From: Nymphaea colorata
Taxonomy: Eukaryota; Streptophyta; Magnoliopsida; Nymphaeales; Nymphaeaceae
DNA length: 64,000 nt
Direction of reading: 5' to 3'
Assembly: GCF_008831285.2 (NCBI RefSeq)
Contig: NW_022204508.1
Location: 1,070,575 to 1,134,574, forward strand
Position 1 is the first letter of the stretch. Every line of letters starts with the position of its first letter. The notes under the pieces are model-generated. The model saw only the letters and a program-made list of their open reading frames with translations, did no database searches and was not told the origin of the DNA. Positions 1 to 12,111 of this stretch are shown here, one piece after another. Both the position numbers and the translations under genes were made by a program.

Positions 1-25
1 TTTGGGTTTTTGGCTCCAAAATCTC

Positions 26-33
26 TATAAATA
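26..33 (+). promoter_or_regulatory. TATA box of the 5' LTR
   Basis: TATAAATA followed by a C-rich stretch is conserved at 6763-6770 in the 3' LTR. It is the likely LTR promoter core, which places the transcription start roughly 30 bp downstream, just before the telo-box hairpin. Confidence 0.55.
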
Positions 34-73
34 CCCCCCACTTTCCCCTCTCATGGGTAAGAGTGGCCATTGG

Positions 74-112
74 GAGAAACCCTAGAGTATTCTCACTGAC
101 TTAGGGTTTCTC
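74..112 (+). promoter_or_regulatory. Inverted telo-box hairpin in the LTR
   Basis: GAGAAACCCTA (74-84) and TAGGGTTTCTC (102-112) are perfect 11-bp inverted arms around a 17-nt loop, just downstream of the TATA box. The 3' LTR keeps both arms intact (6811-6821 and 6843-6853) although its loop differs in length (21 nt). AAACCCTA is the plant telo-box, common near transcription starts of translation-related genes. A role in transcription or as an RNA hairpin in the leader is inference. Confidence 0.6.
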
Positions 113-2583
113 TTGAGCTCTCTCTCTCCCTCTTCCTCTTTTCATTTCTCTTCAACTTGGAGCAAGCTACAACTCTCCTAGGGAGCACCAAAGATCCCTT
201 AGAGGACTCATCTTCATCATCTTGAAACTTCATTCAAGGTGAGTTCAAGTTTATTTAAAGCATGTTTGTTCATTTTCCCTAATTCATTTTCTCATTTAGA
301 GATATGTAATAATCATCACTCTCATTTCTCTCCTATTTTCTTCCCTCTCTTCTTCCTCTCCCCATGACCAAAAGAGATAGCTCTCAACTCTATTTTAGAG
401 CCAAGAGGCTATGCTCAAGTGCACCGAGAGCATGAGAAGATGAGATAATCTTTCATTTTTATGCTTCAGTCATGTTATCTCAAGTCATGTTATCTCATTT
501 TTTGAATGCATTCTTGTTGTTCTTTGCTTCCTTCTATTTTCCTCTCTTTTTCATTTCCCCATGGCCATAAGAGATAGCTCTCAACTCTATTTTAGAGCCA
601 AGAGGCTATGCTCAAGTGCACCAGGAACATGAGAAGATGAGATAATATTTTATTTCATTGTTGAATCATGTTCTATTTCTTTCCTTGAATATTGCTTATA
701 TATTATCCATGCGTAGTTGCTTGATTTTTCATTTATATTTTGCTCTCTTGTTTTCTCTCTTCCTCACTTCCCTATGGCCATAGGAGATAGCTCTCACCCT
801 CTAGAGTCAAGAGGCTATGCTCGAGTGTACCGGAAACATGAGAAGATGAGATTTCATTCCATAGTTGAATCATGCTCTCTTTCTTTTCTTAAATATTGTT
901 TTTTGATACTATCGACGCATAGTTATTTGATTTTTCATTTATATGTGAATGCACTCAGAGTATGGTTTGGTATTCTTTTGTTTTATTCATGTAATTTTCA
1001 GGTTGGGGCTTGTCCAACCCGGGAAGAACCTTCACAAATATGTACATGTTAAAGTACATTTTCATAACATTTCGCGTTAATTTCTTTTTAATCATTCAAT
1101 TAGAAACCCTAATGAGCACCTTCTTGTGTGGTTCGCGCTTCTTCCATACCCAATGGTGGAAGAAACATATTCCCTTGCAACCAATTGAATAACAATATTC
1201 TTTAGAGAATTAGTTTAGACTCTTGCATGAATCCAAATTCCCCTCCGGCCTGCATCAAACTTAAAGACGGATGTTTTAATTTATCTTTAATCTCATAAAT
1301 ATATACATGTATATACATGTGTGTGCACATGATGATTTTTATCATTCTCTCTCTATGTTTACATATTTCATTTTACAAATTTTCGTATCAATATGAATGC
1401 ATATATATATATATATGAATCTCCTACTTTTTCTCTCTAGAATCTTTGCCTCTTTTTAAGTCAAATGCCTTCATCTACAAATTATATATATATATATATA
1501 TATCCTTCTCCATTTCTTTTCCTCTAAAATTTCTCTCTTTATTCAATTCAATGAAGCTTTTACAATTTTCCATATATGTGTATATGTGATAGTATTACAT
1601 CTTTTGTATCGCCCTCTCTTTCTTTCTTTCTTTTAAAAGCTTCATTTTCCTTCTCTACTAAAATTCAAACCCCATTTTCATTAACTTATATAGATGTACA
1701 CATATATGTATATGTGTATGAATGCATATCTTTCTTTCTTTTAAATCTTTGGTTTTGTGTTTTTAAGATCTCTTTCTCTTTCTCCTTCTCTAATTTTTCT
1801 TACAATCAAGTATCTCATCTTTTGCATTCTTTTGGACATTTTTCTTCTCCAAGATCATTTTCATTTACCGACTTCATTAAGACCACAACTCAAGTAATGA
1901 CCCAATATTGGATTCATGCTAGATGGTCTACAATCCCAATCAATTTTCAAAAACTTTTCTTTCTTATATATGATAACTATAAAAACAAAAATCTTAGATG
2001 TATTTTATGGTAGGAATGCCTTAGATGAATGTTATGGTAGGAATGAGTCATTTTTCTTTCATTCATCTTAGGATCAATGCATCCATGCATTAACTTCCAT
2101 TCAATGTCACAAATGAGCACAATCACATCTATAAAAGAACTTAAGCAAGATGAGATGAAACTCTAACTAGGTGGTGATCGAATTAGAGAAAAATCTCAAA
2201 CCTACTTAAAGTCTTAAGAGAACACGAAAATGACTTTCAAATTATTTCCCAAGGTTTCTAAATGATATCTATAAAGATTTCTCAACTCTAGTTTTCCTCA
2301 AAATGTTTCACATTCTCAAACAATTCTTCAAGAACATTTTCAAAAGTTTGAACATCAAACTTCCAATATTCTTCTACACCAGATATAGAAAGGATGTTTA
2401 TACCAAAAGGAAATGCATCAATGATAAACATAGCCCTTGGGTTGATTACCCCTCGTAAAGGCACCGGAAACGGTTGATCCTCGTACCGACGGGCGAGTCC
2501 CTTTCTTTCTTATTTTAAAACAAAACATCATTTTTCTGGAGCACTCCAAAACCAACCAAAAAAATTTTAGGGATGCAAACATA

Positions 2584-2603
2584 TGGCGACCGTGATGGGA
2601 CCC
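2584..2603 (+). other. Primer-binding site of the LTR element
   Basis: TGGCGACCGTGATGGGACCC begins two bases after the conserved LTR end. It resembles the TGGCGACTC...GGGGAC primer sites complementary to tRNA-Arg found in Tat/Ogre-type elements, with mismatches. The equivalent position after the 3' LTR (9170 onward) lacks it, which assigns 1-2581 as the 5' LTR. Confidence 0.6.
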
Positions 2604-3439
2604 ATCATTGTTTGGCTATGATTATAATTGATGCATTTCCACAAACTTGAACATCTCATATATTGCCAATGATAAAGCATGTCCTGCCTTGACCCCATTG
2701 ACACTTCATTGCAGTGCTTGGTGATTGTATTTGCTTTCTTGCACGTAAGACTAATTGAAGTGGATCAATCATGTTCACTTAGATTTAGTATCAAATAAAC
2801 CCTCCTCAATTTATGAGTTGTTTGGAAACAGTGTTTGCACTCTTATTTATTTCAATCATCATCTTAGGCAACATTGCATTAGAGACAACTCATTTTACAT
2901 GGTTTCTCATATTTCAAAATTTCTCATACCTATTTTGTCTCGGTCATCATGTTGTCGGGTTTGGTCTTAGGCGGTAGCACAAGACTAAGCCTTACAACTA
3001 GACCACACCTTGGGCGGGAAAACCCCCTTGTTAGTATCATGAGTGGTAACTTGTGGTATGTCGACAAGTGTCCAAGAAGAAGTCGATAAGCCTTATCCTC
3101 AGTTGCCAAATGAAAATTTTATACTCGTACCAAGACTTTTGGCTAAGGTATATTGGCATACCTTATATGAAACAATTTGATCAAACCCAATTCAATTAGG
3201 GTCCTATGCTCCTTTTCCAAATATATGCATGATAAATGTAACTTTAAAAAATGTTGGATGTTTATCATTGTATCATGATTGCATGTGTGTCTTCCATACA
3301 ATCTTTGATCAATTAAATAATTTTACATTTCATTTTTTTATTTAAATCAATGTCTTCTTCGATCATCTCTATATAATCTTCAACATGATCACACCATAAG
3401 AACATGCTTTAACCTTACTATATAAATGACATTGATTTT

Positions 3440-5170
3440 TCAGAATTACTTCAAGATTTACATTTTATCATACTTTGTCTATCTCTCATCTATTCATTTG
3501 TCCAACTTCATATTTTTAAACATGATAGCCAGTTATTGGCTCAATTACATACTTTGCTTGACTTAGGTCAAGCATTCTTTTGCTCTCATTTTAGCCAAAT
3601 ATTTTTTCAAGTTTTAATACTTATGATGTGTCTTACCTCACATTTTACTATTTCCATAAACAACTGTTCCTTTGCAAGTCTATTTTTCTAGAGTTGCTTC
3701 GAAATCTATGTTTTATTATATATTGTAAATCCCTTATTTATTTGTTCGACCTCATATTCTTGAACATGATGGCCACATATTTGCCCAATTATCAACTCAC
3801 TTGATTCAGGTCATGTATTATTTTTCCTTCATTCATATGCATCCCAATAACTTTCTAGTTTCAATACACATAGTGTGTCTTTCTTTTCATGGGTCATCAA
3901 TTATTCTTTGACAAGTCCATCTTCTTTCTAGAATTGCTTCAAAATCTACATTTCATCATACTTTGTCAATCTCTCATTTATTTGTCTTATATCATGTTTT
4001 CTAACTCAATTATCAACATTGCTTGGCTTAGGTCATACATTCTTTTCCTTATCTTTAATACTCATAAGGTGTATTTCTTTGTATTCTACTACTTCCATAA
4101 TTTGGGACATCGATTGCTCCTTGCCAATCTATCATTTATTTGTCCAGAGTTATATTCTTGAATGTGACTTTGCTTGACAATTTTCTAGCGTCAACACCCA
4201 TAGTATATCCTTCTCCCTATTTCATTACTCTCATGATTTCATTGGGCTATCATTTATTCCAAATTGAATGTCAATCTTTGTTTTACTCGATTATACTCCA
4301 TTTTCAATCATTAGACATGCATGAATCAAACATCATGTATTGATAAATTGTTTGTAATTCTCTTTATCTTTCTATATTATCAACTTTATATCTTTTTATG
4401 AGAATCACTATTTACCGATCATATTTCTACAATAAATTTCTTTCATACAAGCTTTGTCCCAATTGTGTGTCAAAATTCTTTTATATCAAAACTCAGACAC
4501 GTGATATTACCTTTCACCCTCACATATCACTTTTCTTCATATAATTTTGTCCATTCATTCTATTGAGGCAACTTCCATTAGCGTCTTTCCCTCAATCTCT
4601 GTCCGTGGTCAACACGTGCTTGACTCGGGCCATACATTCCTTTTTTTTTTCTCATTTATATTTAGCCAATAATTTTTTGGCTTCAAAACATATGGTGTGC
4701 CTTTCTACCATTTTTCTACTTCCATGATTTTATTAGGTCATCGTTTATTCTAAGATTTTTGCAAATGCTTCGATTACATTCTATTTTCAATCATCGGACA
4801 TTTGATTTTTGACTTATTCATTCACCCTGTTGAATCTATATCTCATAAATCGAATCTCATATATTTATACTCTACTTGAGATTTAACCATTTCAAAACTA
4901 AGATTCTCTGTTTTCCTACAATATCTTAATATCTCACCATGAGAATAACCATCTACCGATCATATTCTTATAACAAATTTCTTTTCTACCAACTTTGTCT
5001 CAATTTCTTCTTCTTCGAGGCAAAACACAAATTCTTGCATACCAAAGCTCATATATATGTTTTTACCTTGCTGTCTAAATTTTCTATTAAGGGAAAATAT
5101 ACCAGTTTCTTTTATATAACTTTGTTCACACCTTCTTTTTATTGAGGCAACTGTCACTAGTCCAATCTAA
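3440..5170 (+). repeat. Degenerate ~230-bp tandem repeats in the LTR element
   Basis: A recurring block runs through this interval. It contains phrases such as ATCATACTTTGTC, TCTCTCATTTATTTGTC, CTTGACTTAGGTCA, AGTTTCAATAC and GGTCATC..TTATTC. The CTTGxxTxxGGTCA phrase recurs at about 3557, 3800 and 4022, and in altered form at about 4619, giving spacings near 220-245 bp. The copies are strongly diverged and none keeps an open frame. Confidence 0.5.
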
Positions 5171-5715
5171 GACATCAACCTTTGTCTTCTACCAAGCATT
5201 CTATTTTGAATAAGATCCTATCCTTTATCAATCATGGCAATACTAGGGCATTTTTTTTAATATTTCAAGGACATTTCTAAATTTCTTTTGCGACAAATAT
5301 TTTTCATGAACAGTTATTATTGTCCATAGTAAAAGGGATTATATCTCAATCAAATCAACTAGTTGTTAAGCTAAAGATTTGATCAAGCGCAATCCTGCCG
5401 CTAGGCTCGGAGCTTTCTAAAAGCTAGCTCAACCATGTCACTAGACAAGGGAATTTTATGGAGTAAGCGCAACTTGGCCGTTTGGCTAAGGGCTTTTTCG
5501 AAGCAAGCTCAACCCAAACACTGGTTTGGGAAATTTTAACAAGTTCAAAATCCAGCCTTGGGTGAAAACAAAAATTTCACTAAAAGACACTCGAGGTGAT
5601 TGGAAAATTTCTTGTCACAACCAATGAAGGAGCAACAGGGTCTTAGTCATTGCTTCAACAAAGGTGTTCGAGGTGATGAAGGTTATTTCTTGGTATTGCC
5701 ACTTGTTATTGAGCA

Positions 5716-6180
5716 ACCCATTCAGGAAAGGGGTAAAACTTGAAACTATGGACAAAAGAGTAACCCACGCAGGCAAGGGGTTAAACCTACAATGCAAGCC
5801 AAAGCAACCCACGCAGGTAAAGGGTTAAACCTGCACTACAAGTCAACGCAGCCACACAGGTAAGGTGTTAAACCTGCAAGCCAAAGCAACCCACGCAGGC
5901 AAGGAGTTAAACTTGCAATACAAGCCAAAGCAACCCACGTAGGTAAATGGGTTAAACCTGCACTACAAGTCAACACAGCCCACACATGTAAGGGGTTGAA
6001 CCTGTAAGCCAACACAATGCACAAAGGTAAGGGGTTGAACGTGTAATGCGAGCCAAGGCCACTCATTTCAGGGAGGTTAAACCAGAATTCAATATTGGCA
6101 AACCCATGCAGGCAAAGGGTTAAACCTACAACATAAGCTCAAACAACCCATTCAGGTAAGGGGTTAAGCCTGAAACATCT
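5716..6180 (+). repeat. 44-bp minisatellite before the 3' LTR
   Basis: About ten to eleven copies of a unit built on CAACCCACGCAGGCAAGGGG plus TTAAACCTGCAATGCAAGCC. Full units are 44 bp; some are shortened to about 38 bp. Minisatellites near the 3' end of the internal region are common in long gypsy-type elements. The resulting open frame on the minus strand (5836-6066) is a by-product of the repeat. Confidence 0.8.
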
Positions 6181-6255
6181 CTCCAAAAAATGTTTCGTTT
6201 GAAAAATTTGCGATGCTTATCTCTGTCACTAAGCACAGCTAGCACCAGCTTAATA

Positions 6256-6270
6256 ACAAAGAGGGGCATA
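6256..6270 (+). other. Polypurine tract of the LTR element
   Basis: ACAAAGAGGGGCA lies immediately before TGTAATCACCC, the proposed first bases of the 3' LTR. A purine run directly upstream of a TG start is where plus-strand DNA synthesis is primed in LTR elements. This placement fixes the LTR length at about 2.9 kb; it is inferred, because the start of the 5' LTR is not in the window. Confidence 0.55.
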
Positions 6271-8045
6271 TGTAATCACCCTAAATTTTTCCAAAGACTA
6301 CGGACTCTTATCAAAACACAAAATGCCATTTTTGGATCCAAATTAGATCCAAAATCCAAGTTCAAATCCAAATCAAGCATTTCAGACTCATTTGTCCCTC
6401 CGTTTGACAAAGAACCTCTTTTTAGAAAGCGATTTTGGTCTTTTTGGTAGGCAAGACCCATTTGCCCCTCCTTTTGACAAAGAACCTCTTTTTAGAGGGC
6501 GATTTTGGTATTTTTGCTAGGGAAGACCCATTTACTCCTTCTTTTGACAAAAAACCTCATTTTAGAGGAAGATTTTAGTATTTTTTGGTGGACAATGGCC
6601 CAACTCATTTAAAAAATATATATTTTTATAAGCCTAATGGCCAATCATACCCATTTTTCAAACCTTTTTTTTTCAAAATAATTCAAAGTTATGTGAAATT
6701 CGGATGAAAGTAGGGTGAAATTCAAAAAAAATCAAATTTTAGGTTTTTGGCTCCAAAATATCTATAAATACCCCCCACTTTCTCCTCTCTTGGGTAAGAG
6801 TGGCCCTTGGGAGAAACCCTAGAGTATTCTCACTTGAAGACTTAGGGTTTCTCTTGAACTCTCTTTCTCTCCCTCTTCCTCATTCCATTTCTCTCCAACT
6901 TAGAGCTAACTACAACTCTCCAAGGGAGCACCAAAGATACTTTGTATGACTCATCTTCATCATTTCCATGCTTCAGTCATGTTATCTCATTTTATGAATA
7001 CATTCTTGTTGTTCTTTGCTTCCTTCTATTTTCCTCTCTTTTTCATTTCCCAATGGCCATAAGAGATAGCTTTCAACTCTATTTTAGAGCCAAGAGGCTA
7101 CGCTCAAGTGCACCGGAACATGAGAAGATGAGATAATATTTCATTTCATTGTTGAATCATGTTCTATTTCTTTCCTTGAATATTGCTTATATATTATCCA
7201 TGCGTAGTTGCTTGATTTTTCATTTATATTTTGCTTTTCTGGTTTTCTCTCTTCCTCACTTCCCTATGGCCATAGGAAATAGCTCTCACTCTCTAGAGTC
7301 AAGAGGCTATGCTCGAGTGCACCGGGAACATGAGAAGATGAGATTTCATTCCATAATTCAATCATGCTCTCTTTCTTTTCATAAATATTGTTTTTTGATA
7401 CTATCGATGCATAGTTATTTGATTTTTCATTTATATGTGAATGCACGGTGAAAATCAAAGTATGGTTTGGTATTCTTTTGTTTTATTCATGTAATTTTGA
7501 GGTTGGGACTCGTCCAACCCAGGAAGAACCTTCACGAATTTGTACATGTTAAAGTGCACTTTCATATCATTTCGCGTTAGTTTCTTTTTAATCATCCAAT
7601 TAGGAACCTTAATGAGCACTTATCATGTGGTTTAAACTTCTTCCATACCCAATGGTGGGAGAAACATATTCCCTTGCAACCAATGGAATAACAATATTCT
7701 ATGTTTATATAAATCATATTTTGCAAAACATTTTTTTAAGAAACCTTCTAATATGGCTTTGGAGACTTAGCCTAGACTCTTGCACGAGTCCAAGCTCCCC
7801 TCCGGCCTACGTCAAACTTGAAGTCGGATGGTTAAATTTATCTTTAATCTCATAAAGACATACATGTATACATGTATATACATGTGTGTGCAGATGATGA
7901 TTTTTATCATTCTCTCTCTATGTTTACATATTTCATTTTACGAATTTTTGCATCAATATGAATGCATATACATATATGAATGTCCTACTTTTTATCTCTA
8001 GAATCTTTGTATCTTTTTAAGTCAAATGCCTTCATCTACAAATTT

Positions 8046-8082
<37 letters not shown>

Positions 8083-9169
8083 TTCTCCATTTCTTTTCCT
8101 CTAAAATCTCTCTCTTTATTCAAATCAATCAAGTTTTTACAATCTTTCATATATGTGTATAAGTGATTGTATATACACATGTATGTGCATCTTTTCTATC
8201 GCCCTCTCTTTCTTTCTTTCTTTAAAAGCTTCATTTCCTTCTCTACTAAAATTCAAACCTCATTTTCATAAACTTACATATATGTATCTATACATATATA
8301 GATATACAAATATATGTATATGTGTATTATGAATACATATCTTTCTTTCTTTTAAATCTATGATTTTGTGATTTTCAAGAACTCTTTCTCTTTCTCCTTC
8401 TCTAATTTTTCTTTCAATCAAGTATCTCATCTTTTGCATTCTTTTGGACATTTTTCTTCTCCAAGATCATTTTTATTTACCGACTTCATTAAGACCACAA
8501 CTTAAGTAATGACCCAATATTGGATTCATGCTTGATGGTCTACAATCCCCATCCATTTTCAAAAACTTTTCTTTCTTATATATGATAACTATAAAAACAA
8601 AAATCTTAGATGTATGTTATGGTAGGAATGCCTTAGATAAATGTTGTGGTAGGAATATTATGATCAATGCATCCATGCATTCACTTCCATTCAATATCAC
8701 AAATGAGCACAAACACATCTCTAATAGAACTTAAGCAAGATGAGATGAAGCTCTAACTAGGTGGTAATCGAATTAGAGCAAAATCTCAAACCTACTTAAA
8801 GTCTTAAGAGAACACTAAAATAACTTCAAAATGATTTCCAAGGTTTCTAAATGATATCTACAAAGATTTCTCAATTCTAGTTTTCCTCAAAATGTTTCAC
8901 ATTCTCAAACAATTCTTCAAGAACATTTTCAAAAGTTTGAACATCAAACTTCCAATATTCTTCTACACCAGATATAGAAAGGATGTTTATACCAAAAGGA
9001 AATGCATCAATGATAAACATAGCCCTTGGGTTGATTACCCCTCGTAAAGGCACCGGAAATGGTTGATCCTCGTACCGATGGGGTAGTCCCTTTCTTTCAT
9101 ATTTCAAAACAAAACATCATTTTTTTGGAGCACTCCAAAACGAACCAAAAAAATTTGGGGATGCAAACA
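6271..9169 (+). repeat. 3' LTR
   Basis: It starts TGTAATCACCC and ends GATGCAAACA (TG...CA). It contains GATCCAAA-type repeats near its start, three 70-bp repeats, the TATA box at 6763-6770, the telo-box hairpin and a (TA)n run at about 8047-8081. It lacks about 0.24 kb present in the 5' LTR. Identity between the two LTRs looks high but clearly below perfect, so the insertion is not recent. Confidence 0.75.
6389..6598 (+). repeat. Three 70-bp tandem repeats in the LTR U3
   Basis: CATTTG/CATTTA followed by CCCTCCTTTTGACAAA and AACCTCTTTTTAGA begins at 6389, 6459 and 6529, giving exactly 70-bp spacing. They sit upstream of the LTR TATA box, where promoter-proximal repeats often act as enhancers; that role is inference. 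Confidence 0.75.
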
Positions 9170-9900
9170 GAATAATAATAATAACAGAGAGATTTTAAGA
9201 GAGAAACCAATGAGAGAGGGAAAGACAAATCTAAGAGAGAGAAATTAATAAAGTAAAGAGAATAAAAAATTGTAAGAGGAAAATAAAAAAAGAGATACAG
9301 GGATCAATAAAAGAGATGGATGGAGACATTTCAGAGAGAAATTGAAGGGAGAGAGAAGAGAGAGAAAAAGTGAAATCAAAGAGAATGGGGATAACAATTA
9401 ATAAAAGGGGTGGGAAAAAAGAGATTTTAAGAGAGATGGAAGAAACAAAGCTAGAGATTAACAAAAGAAAAAGAAAAAAGATATTTTAAAAGAATAATCG
9501 AAAAGAGAGAAAGGGAGAGTGTGTGTGTGTGTTGAATAATGGAGAGAGAAATAGAGATTTTAGGAGAGAAAATGAAGTGAGAGAAAGAGCAGAAGAGAGA
9601 GAAATCAAGGAGAAAGAAGAAGATTAATAAAAGAGAAAGAAAGAAATAGAGAGAGAGGGGGAAAGAGATTGAAGAGAGTGGGAGAGAGTGTGGTTAATAA
9701 AAGAGAGAGGAAGTCAGAGAGACATCAAAGAGAGATATATTAATAGAAGAAAGAGAAAAAGAGAATTTTTAAGAAAGAAATTGAAGAGACAAAGGGAGAT
9801 CTAAGAAAAAGAGAAATTAAGAAAGAGAAAGATAGAGAAAGAAACCTTTTAAGAGAGAGATAGAAGAAAGAGAGTTAAAGAAGAAGCCCTGCATCATGTG
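9170..9900. repeat. Purine-rich (GAGAGA/AAGAGA) low-complexity tract
   Basis: About 700 bp of almost pure purine on the plus strand, made of AGAGAGAAA phrases interspersed with TTAATAAAAGAGA. Its reverse complement resembles 40650-41040. It abuts the 3' end of the LTR element. The minus-strand frame at 9231-9464 is a low-complexity artefact. Confidence 0.6.
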
Positions 9901-10690
9901 AGAAGGAGGAAAAAGAAAAGTATGCAATGAGGGTCCCCTGGATCAAGGGTTCAAGGACTTGATGAGGAGCTCAAAACTTGGCAACTTAGCCTAAGGGCAG
10001 CCCCTGAATTAAACCCCCCAACTACGTTAGGCTATGCATGAATGTGCTGGCTTGGGCTAGGAGCACGTGGCCCTGTTGAGGGCCATCAACCACAGAGGGG
10101 TACCTCGAAGAGCAGGTACCATGGCAGCCAAGGTGAACATAGGTTTTTGTGGTCGTCCGGCTAGTTCGGACGGCCTAGGGCCAGTTATGAACAAGAGAGT
10201 ACCTCGACCAGGCAGAGGCTGTGACTGATAAATGGTGAGAAGGCTGAAGCAGTGGCAATGAATCAGGCCTGGCCCACCTCAGCCTAATAAAATATTAATT
10301 ACTAATTTTTAAAATATTATATATACATATATATATATAATCTAAATATTTTAATTTTTGTTTACTAAAATTGAATCGGGCAGGGCTTAGGCCTAAGCCC
10401 AGGCATCGACCATGTACCGACTAGAGCCTGGCTGTGGATGGGCTCTGACCGTGTAGGCCAGCCACTGGCCACATGCAGCCTAGTAGTGTGTAGGCCTTAG
10501 CAAGTTTGTTTAATGCTGGTCGGGCGGGCAGGGCTTGGGCCTGGCCTGGCTGTCAAATGGGAAATGGTTGGCCCTGCCAATACCGTCGACTAGGGCCTGG
10601 CCGTGGATGGACTCTGATTGCGACTGCAGCCCTAGGCCAGCCACTGGCGAAATGCAGCCTGGTGGTTCACAGACCTTGGTGATAATGCAC
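9900..10690. repeat. GC-rich repeated block with ~145-bp duplication
   Basis: A GC-rich island in AT-rich DNA. Phrases GGGCAGGGCTTxGGCC, GACTAGxGCCTGGC, GTGGATGG and GGCCAGCCACTGGC occur at 10376-10484 and again at 10519-10660, so the block is internally duplicated. No coding region recognised. It resembles in style the GC-rich block at 39700-40040. Confidence 0.5.
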
Positions 10691-10703
10691 AAGCACAAAT
10701 TCC

Positions 10704-10799
10704 AAACTCCACCAAATCAGAAGCAAATGGATTTGGTGATATCAAAGGTCAAAACTCCACCAAATCAGGAGCAAATGGATTTGGTGATATCAAAGGGAA
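10704..10799. repeat. 48-bp tandem duplication
   Basis: AAACTCCACCAAATCAG, then AGCAAATGG and ATTTGGTGATATCAAAGG, occurs twice head to tail, beginning at 10704 and 10752. The two copies differ at only a couple of positions. Confidence 0.75.
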
Positions 10800-11235
10800 G
10801 AAAATCAGGCAAGAGGAAATAACGCATCCAGATAGCGTCGGTTCCAATTTCATGTTCTGTAAACCGATGGAATCTGATAAAGAGGCGCCTAATTTAAATT
10901 TGAACCTTCCTAACAAATGTATAAACTCTATTGAGGAAGGAAACCAGTCAACATAGAGTTGATACTGAGATCATGGAGTAGGAAGAATTCTGAACCATGT
11001 TAAAAAATTCTGTTCTCTTTTTATTCTTCTTCCTCTTTACACTTAGCTGGTTCGTTCAATGCTGGTCAGGCTTTTGGACAGGGCATGCCAGTATCAAGAC
11101 ACTGGGGAGGAGGACGACATGCCTGTATGATGCAGACAGGCAGTGTTCACGTAAGCCATGAGGAAATAGACAAACTTTGACCGGGTTTCTTTGGAGGCTG
11201 GTGGTAGAGTCCAGCTTTGGTGAAAGGATTCCGGC

Positions 11236-11277
<42 letters not shown>

Positions 11278-12066
11278 GCCAATGGACAGCAATAAATGCA
11301 TAATCTCCAAAGATTGTTTGTAGAGCCAATGGTGGCTTCTTTCTTTGTTTTTTTTCTTTTTTATGTCAAGTGGTTAGTTACATTATTCTCTTACAATTTT
11401 GTAAAAGTTGTTCCTGAAGGATAGTTTGGTCATTTTGATATACATAATCCATAAAATTAATATAGCAGCCCCATAAAGTTGATGTATTTGGAAGGAGGAA
11501 AGGGTGGGGGGCAGGTCGGTAGAGGTTGTGTTTTCGTCAATAGTGCATGTATTGTGTTTTCCCCCATTGTTGCACACAAAGACTTGCGCATGGTCACTTA
11601 ATATGGAGTTCTCTTTAATGGAACTGGTAGGATGCTTATATACATTTTTAAAATTCAGATTACACGTTTTTCTTTTTTTTAATTCATGGTGAATGAATGA
11701 AGATTTTATATGGTTGTTCTGGGCGTGTGTTCCAGTTAAGTGGGTTCTTGATGTGATTATAACTGAAGAATGAGCAGACAAAGTCTGATGTTTATCCATT
11801 TTGGTTTCCAAGGGGGAAGGTAGAGATTGTAAGGGTGGTGACCTTTGGTGTTTGCCATTTTGTTTTTTCAAGGGGTAAACAAAAGATCCTTCATCTTTTA
11901 TTAAGTGTATTGTACATGTATTACATATGTATGTCTGCTTCTTGGCTTCTCATGCAACTCTTCTTGTGAATGATCATTGTAGCACGAAGGGACTCTTCGT
12001 TACTCGTTCTCTCTCTCTCTCTCTCTCTCCCATTGTCCTTCTCTCTCTCTCTCTATGTATGTGTCA

Positions 12067-12111
<45 letters not shown>

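Larger units (their letters stand above)
1..2581 (+). repeat. 5' LTR (left part missing)
   Basis: This matches 6745-9169 nearly along its length with scattered substitutions and indels, and ends in GATGCAAACA like the other copies. About 0.47 kb of its start lies before the window. It carries TATAAATA at 26-33. A unit of about 200 bp, marked by GCCAAGAGGCTATGCTC at about 401, 597 and 808, is present three times here but only twice in the 3' LTR, where about 0.24 kb corresponding to 220-460 is missing. Short open frames in this LTR (for example 717-1052 and 1576-2013) are not shared as proteins between copies and I do not call them genes. Confidence 0.8.
2582..6270 (+). other. Non-coding internal region of the LTR element
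   Basis: I see no gag, protease, RT, RNase H or integrase motif on either strand; the open frames are short and AT-biased. The content is the PBS, a stretch of single-copy-like sequence to about 3430, a block of degenerate repeats of about 230 bp (3440-5170), a transition rich in AAGC...CAACC phrases (5340-5700), the 44-bp minisatellite and the PPT. Confidence 0.6.
1..9169 (+). mobile_element. Non-autonomous long-LTR retrotransposon (5' end outside window)
   Basis: Two long direct copies of the same sequence lie at 1-2581 and 6271-9169. The first is followed by a primer-binding-site-like sequence and the second is preceded by a purine-rich tract, which is the order expected of a 5' LTR, internal region and 3' LTR. 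The internal region (2582-6270, about 3.7 kb) has no gag-pol reading frame; it consists of tandem repeats, so the element resembles a LARD (large retrotransposon derivative) that would need proteins supplied in trans. The TGGCGAC primer site is typical of the Tat/Ogre side of Ty3/gypsy; that lineage assignment is inference. The 5' target flank is outside the window, so the target-site duplication cannot be checked. Confidence 0.8.

Noticed and set aside
1576-2013. 145-codon frame in the 5' LTR
   Set aside because: It is broken at the equivalent place in the 3' LTR and is mostly F, S and L from T/C-rich sequence.
11383-11871. 162-codon minus-strand open frame
   Set aside because: No recognisable domain, no conserved copy in the window, no gene-like context, and the low-GC composition makes such frames expected by chance.
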